64,000 bases of DNA from Planomicrobium stackebrandtii (GCF_030814955.1 NZ_JAUSWB010000005.1:186001-250000), one strand, 5' to 3'. Counted from the first letter of the stretch, positions 25,394 through 33,880 are shown. The notes: a model not told the origin generated them from the sequence alone. Numbers and translations: made by a program.

Positions 25394-26092
25394 ATGAAGA
25401 AACTGGGAATGATCGGGGGGACAGGACCTGAGTCCACGGTCGACTACTACCAAACCATTATCAGTGAGTTCCAGCAGCGGACTGGAAACCAGGAAAGCCT
25501 GCCGGAATTGCTGATCTACAGCATCAATATGTACAAAATATTCGATTTGCTCGAAAGTGGGCAGGAAGAGGAGCTGGCGGAATATTTGGCAGCTGCTGTA
25601 CTAAGCCTGGAAAGAGGAGGAGCGGATTTCGCGGTCATTTCGGCGAACACACCGCACCTCGTCTTTAAACAGATTCAGCAGAAAGTGAACATCCCGATGA
25701 TCAGCATTGTTGAAGCAACATACCGCAAAGCTCAGGATATGAAGCTTCAAAAGATTGGCCTATTGGGGACCCAATTCACCATGGAAAGCGATTTTTTTAA
25801 AAATCCATTTATCGCAACCGGCCAAGAGGTAGTTGTCCCAAACAAAGATGAACAGCAATTTATTCATGGGAAAATCGTTGAGGAGCTGGAAAAGGGAATT
25901 GTCAAAGAAGAAACGAAAAAAGAGCTTTTGGGAATTGCCAACCGGCTGATTGAGCAGCAGGGTATCGAAGGTCTTATTCTCGGCTGCACCGAGTTTCCGA
26001 TGATCTTCAAACCGGAAGACCTGGACATTCCCCAACTGAACACCGTAGAAATTCATGTAGATGAGATTGTCAAAATGATTCTAAGCGACTGA
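25394..26092 (+). CDS. Aspartate/glutamate racemase-family protein with one catalytic cysteine missing
   Basis: This encodes 232 residues. GMIGGTGPESTVDYY and ILGCTEFPMI are family motifs. Two-base racemases use two cysteines; Cys198 is present, but at the first site Ala84 replaces Cys (ISANTPHL instead of the usual CNTxH). It may therefore not racemise amino acids by the classic mechanism, or it may act on another acid. ATG 25394 follows AAAGGAGG. It stands alone between terminators. Confidence 0.75.
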   Translation: MKKLGMIGGTGPESTVDYYQTIISEFQQRTGNQESLPELLIYSINMYKIFDLLESGQEEELAEYLAAAVLSLERGGADFAVISANTPHLVFKQIQQKVNIPMISIVEATYRKAQDMKLQKIGLLGTQFTMESDFFKNPFIATGQEVVVPNKDEQQFIHGKIVEELEKGIVKEETKKELLGIANRLIEQQGIEGLILGCTEFPMIFKPEDLDIPQLNTVEIHVDEIVKMILSD

Positions 26093-26119
26093 TCCATAGA
26101 GTCAGCCAATTCAATGCCC

Positions 26120-26155
26120 AAAAACCGTCCTGACTGTGTGGAACGGTTTTTTTCT
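26120..26155 (+). terminator. Terminator after the racemase-like gene
   Basis: AAAAACCGT and ACGGTTTTTTT enclose a 13-base loop. Confidence 0.7.
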
Positions 26156-26255
26156 CTGGAGACCCGATGAGAATCAGCTGGATGGAAAACCGGCGCTGGA
26201 TAAAGTATGATAAAACCACAAGCTAAACCCTTGCCTTTAAAGGAGGTGATATCAG

Positions 26256-26354
26256 ATGACAATCGGTGTCCAATTGTCAGCGTCAGAAAAAACTCATGCA
26301 AAGCCTGGTATTTGGAGAGGCGATACTTTGCATGGGGCTACAAGCAATCTTTAA
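26256..26354 (+). CDS. Candidate 32-residue open reading frame with an ideal ribosome binding site
   Basis: ATG 26256 is preceded by AAAGGAGGTGAT, which fully matches the 16S rRNA 3' end. The predicted peptide starts MTIGVQLSASEKTHAKPG and ends at TAA 26352. It has no membrane segment. It may be a real small protein, a leader peptide for the EF-G-binding protein gene 85 bases downstream (such leaders control some ribosome-protection genes), or chance. Confidence 0.35.
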   Translation: MTIGVQLSASEKTHAKPGIWRGDTLHGATSNL

Positions 26355-26438
26355 TCGCTCCCGCAAAATCCAGCCGTTCTTTCTGCCCGGCTTGCTTCCT
26401 TATAGACGCAGTTAAAAAAACATAAGGAGTGGGCTCAT

Positions 26439-27125
26439 ATGATCCATGTTAAAGAAACAGACCACAACAGCGACAGCACGGCGGACAATCTGAAAGCATT
26501 TATCCGGAACGACCAATACAATTTCATCAAGGACCAGACCAAAATTCTGGTGGCAGGGCAAGCCAGCACAAATGATGCAGAGGTATTGAATGTCCTGCGG
26601 CATCTCGCGCACGAAAAAGTGTATAAGCTGTTCCCATCCCTCACCGAGCAGCAAAAGAAAATCCTTCAGCCGTTGGTGCAGGTAAAAGAACTCGGTGATG
26701 CGGAAACTTTTCTTGAACAGCTTCAGCCCTACATCATTCCATTTAACGCAGTCAGCGACCAGGGATTGAAAAAGCTATTTCCTAAAGCAAAAAAATTGAA
26801 GGGTCCAAAGCTTGAGAATATCAACCTTGGCCGGACTTCCTATTTAGCGTGGACGGAAAGTTCCAATTTGATGTATTTGGTGGCCCATGAAAACGATGGA
26901 TTGATCGGTGTGCAAGGCAGCTTTACCCGCAGCGGCAAGCAGGGCATCTGCACCTTATGCAACCGCCATAGTGAAGTCGGCATGTTCATCGCCAAAACGA
27001 AAAGCTCGGGACAGGATCAGTTTATCAAGCGCGGCAATTACATTTGCCAGGATTCTGCAGCCTGCAATGACAATGTCAAAACGCTGGACCGCTTGAATGA
27101 ATTTATCGGCCAGTTCCAAAAATAA
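26439..27125 (+). CDS. EF-G-binding protein, FusB/FusC family
   Basis: This encodes 228 residues: a helical N-terminal half and a C-terminal treble-clef zinc finger with Cys171, Cys174, Cys203 and Cys209 (GICTLCNRHSEVG ... YICQDSAAC). FusB and FusC free stalled EF-G from ribosomes and give fusidic acid resistance; chromosomal relatives exist in many Bacillales and need not confer resistance. AAGGAG precedes ATG 26439. A terminator follows. Confidence 0.88.
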   Translation: MIHVKETDHNSDSTADNLKAFIRNDQYNFIKDQTKILVAGQASTNDAEVLNVLRHLAHEKVYKLFPSLTEQQKKILQPLVQVKELGDAETFLEQLQPYIIPFNAVSDQGLKKLFPKAKKLKGPKLENINLGRTSYLAWTESSNLMYLVAHENDGLIGVQGSFTRSGKQGICTLCNRHSEVGMFIAKTKSSGQDQFIKRGNYICQDSAACNDNVKTLDRLNEFIGQFQK

Positions 27126-27130
27126 ACACA

Positions 27131-27188
27131 CAAAAGAACCGTTCCCAATCGTCTTGAAAACCGATTCTTGGGGGATGGTTCTTTTTTA
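27131..27188 (+). terminator. Terminator after the EF-G-binding protein gene
   Basis: AAAGAACC ... GGTTCTTT stem with an inner AATCG/CGATT pair and a TTTTTT tail. Confidence 0.85.
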
Positions 27189-27190
27189 TT

Positions 27191-27274
27191 TGGTATACCA
27201 TTAAAAGAAGCTAAATTAGTATTTGACTTATTTTTCTGATAAATATAGACTGTATCTACAAGATGGTATACCAT
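27191..27274. promoter_or_regulatory. Twin GntR operators around a promoter
   Basis: TGGTATACCA occurs at 27191-27200 and again at 27264-27273, 73 bases apart, close to seven helical turns. TTGACT (about 27224) and TAGACT lie between them with 17 bases spacing. Both sites are perfect palindromes, so dimers on the same DNA face could form a loop. Confidence 0.75.
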
Positions 27275-27302
27275 TTAGGAACTTAAATGGAGGATTAGAC
27301 GC

Positions 27303-27959
27303 ATGAAGCTAATTAGCGAGGTAAAGAAGAATGCCGTGTATGACTATTTGTATAGCGCTATACGGAAAGGCGAAATAAAAGCAGGCGATACATTGACGGA
27401 ACGGGACCTTGCTGAAAGACTGGGTGTCAGCCGTACCCCCATCAGGGAAGCTATTCGAAAACTGGAAGAGCAGGGAGTAGTCATCCATGAACCGCATAAA
27501 GGAGCAAAGGTCATCACCTTATCTGCAGAAAAGGCGGCAGAACTTTATGAAGTGCGTGAACTTCTGGAAGGTCTAGCGGTAAGAAAACTAGCGCAGATCC
27601 ATACAGCTGAAATGATGGAAGAACTGACTGGCTACATTGAAAGAGCTGAAAAGAAAGCTCTTGCTAAAGAGATCGAAAAATTATCCGACATCAATTCAGC
27701 GTTTCATTTGGCGCTGGCGAGACTTTCCGGAAATATTTATCTGGAAGTCATCATGAACATGCTGCAAACCCAGATCAACTTGTTAATGACGACGTCGCTG
27801 TCCTATTCCGGACGGCCGCTTGAAAATATCGAAGAGCACAAAAAGATTCTTGAAGCTATTAAGCTGGGTGATGGAGATTTTGCAGAGAGCGTGGCAAAAT
27901 ATCATGTTCGGCAAGCAAAAATTCATGCAATGAAGAAGATAGCGGAGGGTGGAATGTAA
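27303..27959 (+). CDS. GntR-family regulator with FCD domain
   Basis: This encodes 218 residues. The N-terminal helix-turn-helix contains TLTERDLAERLGVSRTPIREAI; the C-terminal helical FCD domain has Asp/His residues (HLALARLSGN, EEHKKILEAI) that usually hold a metal near the ligand. It lies two bases before the MmgE/PrpD gene and behind two GGTATACC palindromes, so it very likely controls itself and that gene in response to a carboxylate. The ligand is unknown. Confidence 0.85.
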   Translation: MKLISEVKKNAVYDYLYSAIRKGEIKAGDTLTERDLAERLGVSRTPIREAIRKLEEQGVVIHEPHKGAKVITLSAEKAAELYEVRELLEGLAVRKLAQIHTAEMMEELTGYIERAEKKALAKEIEKLSDINSAFHLALARLSGNIYLEVIMNMLQTQINLLMTTSLSYSGRPLENIEEHKKILEAIKLGDGDFAESVAKYHVRQAKIHAMKKIAEGGM

Positions 27960-27961
27960 TC

Positions 27962-29296
27962 ATGGTGACGAAAACATTAGTGGAAAATATTTTAAAGACG
28001 AGCATAAAAGAGATTCCAGAAGACGTCCGGCAGCACGGTAAGAAGAGCCTCCTCAATTGGATGGGCGTGGCAATCGGCGCTTCAAGCCATCCTTCTGTTG
28101 ACATGGTGCTCGCGTTAAAAGAAGATACCCAATCAGCAGAACAAGTTTCGATTTTTGGGCGGACAGAAAAAGTGGACCTTTTATTAGGAAGCCTGATTAA
28201 CGGTATGTCTTCTCACATCTTTGATTATGACGACACCCACTTGGACACCATCCATCACCCAAGCGGCCCAGTAGCTCCTGTGGTTTTCGCGCTTGCCGAA
28301 AAAATGGATTTGCCAGGCGAGAAAGTATTGCATGCCTTTATCCTAGGGTGTGAAGCAGAGCTGCGTATTGCCAATGCTGTGTATCCGAGCCATTATCAAC
28401 TGGGATACCACATCACCAGCTCAACAGGGGTTTTCGGAGCAGCAGTTGCAGCCGGAATTTTATTGGAATTGAGCGAAGAGCAAATGATTTGGGCGCTGGG
28501 GATTGCCGGAACCCAGTCTTTCGGATTGCGGGAAATGTTCGGGACGATGACGAAGCCATTCCATCCAGGAAAGGCAGCCCAAAATGGATTGATGGCTGCC
28601 TTATTGGCAAAGCGGAATTTTACTAGCTCTACAGAAGTATTGGAAGCCAAAAGAGGATTTGCCAATGTTCTGGCTCCTGAACACGATCTTTCGAAAGTGA
28701 ACGTTCACTGGGGTGAGCAGTGGGAGCTGTTGAAAAATGCTTTTAAACCCTATGCCTGTGGAATTGTTCTCCATCCCTCCATCGATGCCTGCATTGCTTT
28801 AGGCAAGCAAGTAAAAGCGGAAGAGGTGGAACGGATTGAACTGGTTGTCCATCCGTATGTTCTGGAACTGACAGGAAAGTCGGCACCGCCAACCGGTTTA
28901 GCCGGCAAATTCAGTATTTACCATACAGGGGCTGTAGCCTTTCTTGAAGGAGATGCAGGCGAAGGCCAATATGCAGATTCGAAAGTGAAAGATCCTGCAA
29001 TTGTCGATTTCAGGACTAAGATTAAGCCTAGGGTAGATGAGACGGTCAAAGAGGAAAGAGTGATTGCCACTGCTTTCTTGAAAGACGGACGCGAAATCGA
29101 ACACATCGTAAAAAATGCGACAGGAAGCATCGAAAATCCAATGACAGACGAAGATTTGGTGAGAAAGTTCAAGAAACTGACCTATCCGATTATAGGAGCG
29201 GAACAAGCCAATGGGCTGATCGACGCTATAAATGAAATACAGCAGCTTGATAGTTTAACCTCTTTAATTGCGTTTACGAAAGCTGCCAAACAGTAA
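27962..29296 (+). CDS. MmgE/PrpD-family protein
   Basis: This encodes 444 residues, the usual length for a family that includes 2-methylcitrate dehydratase and cis-aconitate decarboxylase. Characteristic parts are HIFDYDDTHLDTIHHPSGP near residue 85 and KPFHPGKAAQNGL near 200. ATG 27962 follows GGAGGG. No other methylcitrate-cycle gene is close, so the substrate may be another tricarboxylate or hydroxyacid. It is co-transcribed with the FCD regulator. Confidence 0.82.
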   Translation: MVTKTLVENILKTSIKEIPEDVRQHGKKSLLNWMGVAIGASSHPSVDMVLALKEDTQSAEQVSIFGRTEKVDLLLGSLINGMSSHIFDYDDTHLDTIHHPSGPVAPVVFALAEKMDLPGEKVLHAFILGCEAELRIANAVYPSHYQLGYHITSSTGVFGAAVAAGILLELSEEQMIWALGIAGTQSFGLREMFGTMTKPFHPGKAAQNGLMAALLAKRNFTSSTEVLEAKRGFANVLAPEHDLSKVNVHWGEQWELLKNAFKPYACGIVLHPSIDACIALGKQVKAEEVERIELVVHPYVLELTGKSAPPTGLAGKFSIYHTGAVAFLEGDAGEGQYADSKVKDPAIVDFRTKIKPRVDETVKEERVIATAFLKDGREIEHIVKNATGSIENPMTDEDLVRKFKKLTYPIIGAEQANGLIDAINEIQQLDSLTSLIAFTKAAKQ

Positions 29297-29312
29297 AGCG
29301 ATTGCAGGGAAC

Positions 29313-29348
29313 GAAGCCTCCCCTCCTGGTGAGAGGCTTCTTTTTTTT
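29313..29348 (+). terminator. Terminator after the MmgE/PrpD gene
   Basis: GAAGCCTC (29313-29320) pairs with GAGGCTTC (29333-29340), followed by eight T. Confidence 0.9.
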
Positions 29349-29498
29349 GCGTTTTTTATCTTTTAGTGTAAGCCATGCCCAAAGCGGTGGATGAAATATG
29401 GCTTCTTAAGTTGAACTTTTATATTTTTTAAGTTGAAGTGGAGTGAAAGACCGGAAAAAATACCGTGTAAAATAATTTGAATTTTCTTTTAATTACTA

Positions 29499-29567
29499 TT
29501 GATTTATTGTGAAAGCGCTTTTATAATAGGGGTAATATCAAATGTCACGTCACTGAACAAATGTAAA
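29499..29567 (+). promoter_or_regulatory. Promoter, cre site and operator of the polyol PTS operon
   Basis: TTGATT (29499-29504) and TATAAT (29522-29527) are 17 bases apart. TGAAAGCGCTTTTA (29510-29523) between them matches the CcpA cre consensus at 13 of 14 places, so carbon catabolite repression is likely. At 29542-29567, ATGTCACGT and, after ten bases, ATGTAAA form the element also found before acoA. A repressor there would lie just after the transcription start. Confidence 0.8.
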
Positions 29568-29581
29568 GGGGGGCATAAATT

Positions 29582-29968
29582 ATGTGGGGATGGTTCATCG
29601 TTGTGTTTGCCGCCGTCTGGCTGCTTCAACTTTGGATGGCCAAAGCGCAACTGAAAAATTACCACGGCACGATTAAAAAGCTGAGCAGAAGACCGTCAGG
29701 ATACTTGGGGGTGGGGGTCAAAAAACAAAAACTGGGGATAGGGGCAATAGCAATTATCGTAACGGACGAAACTGGAACTGTTGTTGAAAGCCAGTTGATG
29801 CGAGGGGTGACGGTATTCAGCCGTTTTGAGCCATTTGCGAAATATGTTGGTTTGCCGCTGGACACATTAAAGGCAAGTCTTGGGGAAGAACCGGTGGATT
29901 TAGCTTTTGAGATGGCAATTGAAAAAATAGAGGCACAAATGAATGAAAAGACAAATCTAGCGGTATAA
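29582..29968 (+). CDS. gutM: Glucitol operon activator-like membrane protein GutM
   Basis: This encodes 128 residues: one N-terminal membrane segment (about residues 4-20) and a soluble part with SGYLGVGVKK and RGVTVFSRFEP, as in GutM/SrlM proteins of glucitol operons. Its role is described as an activator in E. coli and lactobacilli. ATG 29582 follows AAGGGGGG, immediately after the putative operator. It is the first gene of the PTS operon. Confidence 0.85.
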   Translation: MWGWFIVVFAAVWLLQLWMAKAQLKNYHGTIKKLSRRPSGYLGVGVKKQKLGIGAIAIIVTDETGTVVESQLMRGVTVFSRFEPFAKYVGLPLDTLKASLGEEPVDLAFEMAIEKIEAQMNEKTNLAV

Positions 29969-29981
29969 GGAGGAAGAAAAA

Positions 29982-30509
29982 ATGGACTTTTTAGTTAGAT
30001 TGGCCGAAGGGTTTATAGGCATGTTCCAAGCAGGGGGCGATACATTTGTAGGTCTGGTAACCGGCATTATTCCTCTTCTTGTGGTACTGATTACTGCCGT
30101 TAATGCATTTATCCGCTTGGTCGGGGAAGAGCGCATCAATAACCTTGCCCGCAAAAGTACAAAAAATATCATTTTGCGCTACACGTTGTTTCCCGTCTTG
30201 GCGGTTTTCTTCCTGACCAATCCGATGGCTTATACGTTCGGGAAATTTTTGCCCGAAAAACAAAAGCCGGCATTCTACGATTCAGCGGTTTCCTTTGTGC
30301 ATCCGATAACAGGCTTGTTCCCACACGCCAATCCCGCTGAATTATTCGTATACTTGGGAATTTCCGCTGGCATCACGCAGCTCGGATTTTCGTTGGGGCC
30401 GTTGGCGATCCGCTTCTTTATTGTAGGAATCATCGTGATTCTGATACGCGGCATTGTCACTGAGATTATCACGGTCCGCATGATGAAAGCGCGTGGCATG
30501 GAAGTTTAA
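29982..30509 (+). CDS. srlA: PTS glucitol/sorbitol-type transporter, EIIC subunit
   Basis: This encodes 175 residues with four or so membrane segments. The segments INAFIRLVGEERI, FPHANPAELFVYLGI and GIVTEIITVRMMKARG are typical of SrlA/GutA. Together with SrlE and SrlB it imports and phosphorylates a polyol. Glucitol is the usual substrate of this family, but related systems take other polyols. Confidence 0.9.
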   Translation: MDFLVRLAEGFIGMFQAGGDTFVGLVTGIIPLLVVLITAVNAFIRLVGEERINNLARKSTKNIILRYTLFPVLAVFFLTNPMAYTFGKFLPEKQKPAFYDSAVSFVHPITGLFPHANPAELFVYLGISAGITQLGFSLGPLAIRFFIVGIIVILIRGIVTEIITVRMMKARGMEV

Positions 30510-30544
30510 TGATCCGGATGGTTTAAAAAAGGGAGGCAAAGAAA

Positions 30545-31597
30545 ATGAGCAGCAATCACACGCCATTGAATTATAAGCCAGTGACCATAACTAAAGGCAG
30601 AGGCGGATGGGGCGGTCCACTGACCATTCGGCCAAATGAAGAAAAACGTTACATTGTGTCGGTAACAGGCGGCGGCATTCATCCGATTGCACAGGAAATT
30701 GCGGATTTGACCGGTGCCGAAGCGGTAGATGGATTTAAAGGTTCCTACGATAAAGAAACCATGGCTTGTGTCGTCATCGATTGCGGTGGAACAGCACGCT
30801 GTGGCGTTTACCCGAAAATGAACATCCTAACGGTCAATATCAACGCCACCTCTCCGTCAGGGCCGCTGATGAAGTTTATCAACGAAGAAAACTTCGTTTC
30901 CGGGGTCAAGCATGAAAACATTGCGGCAGTAGCAGCTCCTTACGAAGATCAGGATGCTGTGGAGGACGCCGTCGAAAAAGTTCGAAGTCCAGCAGCACGT
31001 GAAAAGACGCCGCAGGAGATAAAAGAAGAAGCCAAGCTGAAGGCAGCTGGCTACCAGAAGCCGAAAAAGATGAACATCATCGAGAAAATCGGCCGCGGAG
31101 CCGGTAAAGTAGTCGGGATTTTCTACCAGGCTGGCCGGGAAACGATTGATCAGGTGCTGAAGAACATTTTGCCGTTCATGGCTTTTGTCAGTATGCTGAT
31201 CGGAATCATTACCTATACCGGAATCGGTGACTTGATCGCCAACTTCGTATCGCCATTAGCTGGGAATATTGGCGGTTTGCTGCTCTTGTCTGTTATTTGT
31301 GCATTGCCAATCTTATCCCCTTTGCTCGGGCCAGGAGCCGTTATTGCACAGGTAGTTGGAGTTCTGATCGGTGTAGAAATTGGCCGTGGGAATATTCCGC
31401 CGGAATTGGCGCTGCCTGCGCTGTTTGCCATCAATCCGCAGGTTGGGGCAGATTTTGTGCCAGTTGGTTTGACATTGGGAGAAGCAGAGCCGGAAACGAT
31501 TGAAGTCGGAGTTCCCGCGGTGTTGCTGTCACGTGTCATAACAGGTCCAGTAGCAGTTGTTATTGCATATCTGTTCAGTTTTGGACTGTACAGCTAA
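30545..31597 (+). CDS. srlE: PTS glucitol/sorbitol-type transporter, EIIBC subunit
   Basis: This encodes 350 residues. The soluble IIB domain at the N-terminus carries the phosphorylated Cys86 in [10 protein letters not shown]. The C-terminal half holds several membrane segments with [17 protein letters not shown] and [16 protein letters not shown]. It accepts phosphate from SrlB and passes it to the polyol during uptake. AAAGGGAGG precedes ATG 30545. Confidence 0.92.
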   Translation: MSSNHTPLNYKPVTITKGRGGWGGPLTIRPNEEKRYIVSVTGGGIHPIAQEIADLTGAEAVDGFKGSYDKETMACVVIDCGGTARCGVYPKMNILTVNINATSPSGPLMKFINEENFVSGVKHENIAAVAAPYEDQDAVEDAVEKVRSPAAREKTPQEIKEEAKLKAAGYQKPKKMNIIEKIGRGAGKVVGIFYQAGRETIDQVLKNILPFMAFVSMLIGIITYTGIGDLIANFVSPLAGNIGGLLLLSVICALPILSPLLGPGAVIAQVVGVLIGVEIGRGNIPPELALPALFAINPQVGADFVPVGLTLGEAEPETIEVGVPAVLLSRVITGPVAVVIAYLFSFGLYS

Positions 31598-31616
31598 AAA
31601 ATAAGGGGGCAGTCAG

Positions 31617-31994
31617 GTGGAGGATATGATGACAAAAAAATATGAAGCGAAAATAACAGAAATTGGTGAAGAAGTGGAAATTTTCATTGAAGAAAACATG
31701 CTGGTCATTTTTAACGATACGGTTCCCGAATCGCTGCGGTCAATCGGCGTGATTCATGAACGGGCAGATCTTTTGGAGAAAGTCGAAGCCGGAGATGTGC
31801 TGGAAATCAGCGGACAGCAGTACGAAATTTTATTCGTGGGAAGCAAGGTCAATGACACGCTGGAAGAAATCGGCCATTGCACCATCGCCTTTAATGGCGA
31901 AACAGAAGCCAGTCTGCCGGGAACCATGTGCGTCGAAAAGAAAGCAATGCCCGAATTGCAGGTCGGTTCCGCGATTCGCATTATTAAACGTTAA
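31617..31994 (+). CDS. srlB: PTS glucitol/sorbitol-type EIIA subunit
   Basis: This encodes about 121-125 residues. The soluble IIA protein has its likely phosphorylated His in IGVIHERADL and the family end LPGTMCVEKKAMPEL. GTG 31617 lies seven bases after AAGGGGG; ATG 31629 after GGAGG aligns better with the start of E. coli SrlB, so the true start may be 12 bases later. It receives phosphate from HPr. Confidence 0.9.
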   Translation: MEDMMTKKYEAKITEIGEEVEIFIEENMLVIFNDTVPESLRSIGVIHERADLLEKVEAGDVLEISGQQYEILFVGSKVNDTLEEIGHCTIAFNGETEASLPGTMCVEKKAMPELQVGSAIRIIKR

Positions 31995-32012
31995 AAAAGA
32001 GGAGGTTGGCTC

Positions 32013-33338
32013 ATGCTGGGAATAAATAGAAAACTCGAAGAAATTGAGCGAAATGGCGATATCATCAGAGTTGGGCTGGTGGGAGCTGGCCAGATGGGGA
32101 GAGGAATGATTTCCCAGATTGAAAGCATGGCAGGTATGCGTGTGGTCATCACAGCGGATATTCAAATCGGCAATGTCACCAATGCATATGTAAAGTCAGG
32201 GGTTCAGGCTGACGATGTTATAGAAACCAATAATGTGAAGGAAGCGGCAGCGGCCGTCAAAGAAGGCAAAGTGGTGGCGACGACAGATGCCCAACTGGTC
32301 ACTTCACTGCCAGAAGTCGATGTTGTCGTCGACGCAACCGGTGTTCCTGACATCGGAGCAAAAATTGCATGGGATGCCATCCTGAACCGCAAGCATATCG
32401 TTATGTTGAACGTAGAGGCTGACGTTACTGTAGGGGTTATTTTGAAGAAAATGGCTGATGCCAGCGGAGTGGTCTATACGGGATCTGCCGGTGATGAACC
32501 CGGAGCCATCATGGAATTATTCGATTTTGCGGATGCGCTAGGGTTTGAAGTCGTGGCTCTTGGAAAAGGAAAAAATAACCCGCTGAACTTAAATGCCAAT
32601 CCGGATACGGCAGCGGAAGAAGCAGCCCGAAAAGGAGCCAGTCCGAAAATGCTTGCTTCTTTCCAGGACGGCACGAAAACGATGGTTGAAATGACGGCAG
32701 TGGCCAATGCGACAGGTTTTTTGCCTGATAAACCGGGCATGCACGGGTTTGTAAGTGATGTCAAAGGCTTGCCGGAAATCTTTAAATTGAAGGAAGATGG
32801 CGGAGAGATCAGCAATAAAGGGATCGTTGAATACATCAACGGCATCGCACCAGGGGTCTTCGCTATTATCGCTTCTGAAAAAGAAGAAGTGAATCACGAA
32901 CTGAAGTATTTGAGCATGGGGGACGGGCCGAACTATGTGCTTTACCGCCCATATCACCTGACTAGCCTGGAAACCCCGATTTCCATCGCCCGCGCCTATA
33001 TCTACAATGAAGCGACCATTGCGCCTTGGCATGGGCTTCAGGCGGAAACAGTGACCGTAGCAAAGATCGACTTAGCCGCCGGCGATTTTCTGGACAGCAT
33101 CGGAGGATTTACGGTATACGGCCATATACTGACAGCACAGGATGCCCGTGCCAAAGGAGCATTGCCGCTAGGATTGGTCGACAAAAATGTCCGCTTAAAG
33201 CGGGATATCAAAAAAGGTGAAATTATCGGCTACGATGATGTCGAACAAACCAAAGATTCGACAATTTGGCGCCTGCGCCGCATGCAGGATGACACATTTA
33301 AGGCGGAAACTGAAAAAGAGACCACAGTGAAAGCCTAG
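32013..33338 (+). CDS. NAD(P)-binding dehydrogenase with C-terminal SAF domain
   Basis: This encodes 441 residues of the homoserine-dehydrogenase-like type with a C-terminal SAF domain (COG4091-like). The Rossmann loop is GLVGAGQMGRGM near residue 25, followed by VVDATGVPDIGA; the SAF part runs from about residue 340 (GLQAETVTVAKIDLAAGDFLDSIGG in parts). As the last enzyme of the PTS operon it probably oxidises or isomerises the imported polyol phosphate or a product. The reaction is not known to me. Confidence 0.7.
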   Translation: MLGINRKLEEIERNGDIIRVGLVGAGQMGRGMISQIESMAGMRVVITADIQIGNVTNAYVKSGVQADDVIETNNVKEAAAAVKEGKVVATTDAQLVTSLPEVDVVVDATGVPDIGAKIAWDAILNRKHIVMLNVEADVTVGVILKKMADASGVVYTGSAGDEPGAIMELFDFADALGFEVVALGKGKNNPLNLNANPDTAAEEAARKGASPKMLASFQDGTKTMVEMTAVANATGFLPDKPGMHGFVSDVKGLPEIFKLKEDGGEISNKGIVEYINGIAPGVFAIIASEKEEVNHELKYLSMGDGPNYVLYRPYHLTSLETPISIARAYIYNEATIAPWHGLQAETVTVAKIDLAAGDFLDSIGGFTVYGHILTAQDARAKGALPLGLVDKNVRLKRDIKKGEIIGYDDVEQTKDSTIWRLRRMQDDTFKAETEKETTVKA

Positions 33339-33395
33339 TCCACCGAATTTCATGTAGAGAAAAACCCAATCAACGAAATGAGAAGGTGTCCAAAC

Positions 33396-33743
33396 ATGGA
33401 AATTAAAACTATGGAAGCAGCTTTATTTTGCAGCCATTGCCGAGAAGAAGTAAATCATGAAATCACATATATCAATAACGATATAAAAAGCATTCGATGC
33501 GAGCAATGCAATAAGACCAAGCAGCTCCGCGTGGATGTTAATAAGAAATTTTATAAAGAAGTTTATGACCGGATTTCTTCCAAGCCGACTCGGATCACGC
33601 AGGAGTACAAAGACGACTTGAGCCATCTGCTCGTTTCCCTGCCGGTTCGCACTGTCAGCAAACCATACCGTCTTCTGAAAGACGTCAATGCTTCACGAAA
33701 GATACTCAAGCAATACAAACAGAAAAAAAGCCGAGTTAAATAG
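33396..33743 (+). CDS. Small zinc-ribbon protein ('bh protein'-like)
   Basis: This encodes 115 residues. An N-terminal zinc ribbon with CSHC and CEQC (about residues 12-38) is followed by a basic helical part with many Lys and Arg. Similar uncharacterised proteins occur in Bacillales. ATG 33396 follows GAAGGTG; the frame also opens at 33378. It lies 57 bases after the SAF dehydrogenase and ends in a terminator, so it may close that operon. Confidence 0.65.
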   Translation: MEIKTMEAALFCSHCREEVNHEITYINNDIKSIRCEQCNKTKQLRVDVNKKFYKEVYDRISSKPTRITQEYKDDLSHLLVSLPVRTVSKPYRLLKDVNASRKILKQYKQKKSRVK

Positions 33744-33754
33744 CATCTCTGTCC

Positions 33755-33800
33755 AAGGGCCAGACTTCTCTATATTCATACGAGAGGGAGGGCCCTTTCA
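33755..33800 (+). terminator. Terminator of the PTS operon
   Basis: AAGGGCC (33755-33761) pairs with GGCCCTT (33791-33797), with an inner CTTCTCT/AGAGGGAG pairing. Confidence 0.7.
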
Positions 33801-33806
33801 AATAAC

Positions 33807-33867
33807 TTGACTAAATAATCAAATAATATTATATTTTACATATGTCACGTACTAGAACATATGTAAA
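33807..33867 (+). promoter_or_regulatory. Promoter and operator of the acoABCL-like operon
   Basis: TTGACT (33807-33812) and TATATT (33830-33835) are 17 bases apart. The element at 33842-33867 repeats the one before gutM: ATGTCACGT, ten bases containing GAACA, then ATGTAAA; 21 of 26 positions are identical without gaps. It starts about at +1 and ends 13 bases before the acoA start codon. Confidence 0.8.
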
Positions 33868-33880
33868 AGGAGGAAGAAGG

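Noticed and set aside
26207-26425. A 72-codon frame over the smORF region
   Set aside because: No ribosome binding site before its start; the perfect site belongs to the shorter frame at 26256.
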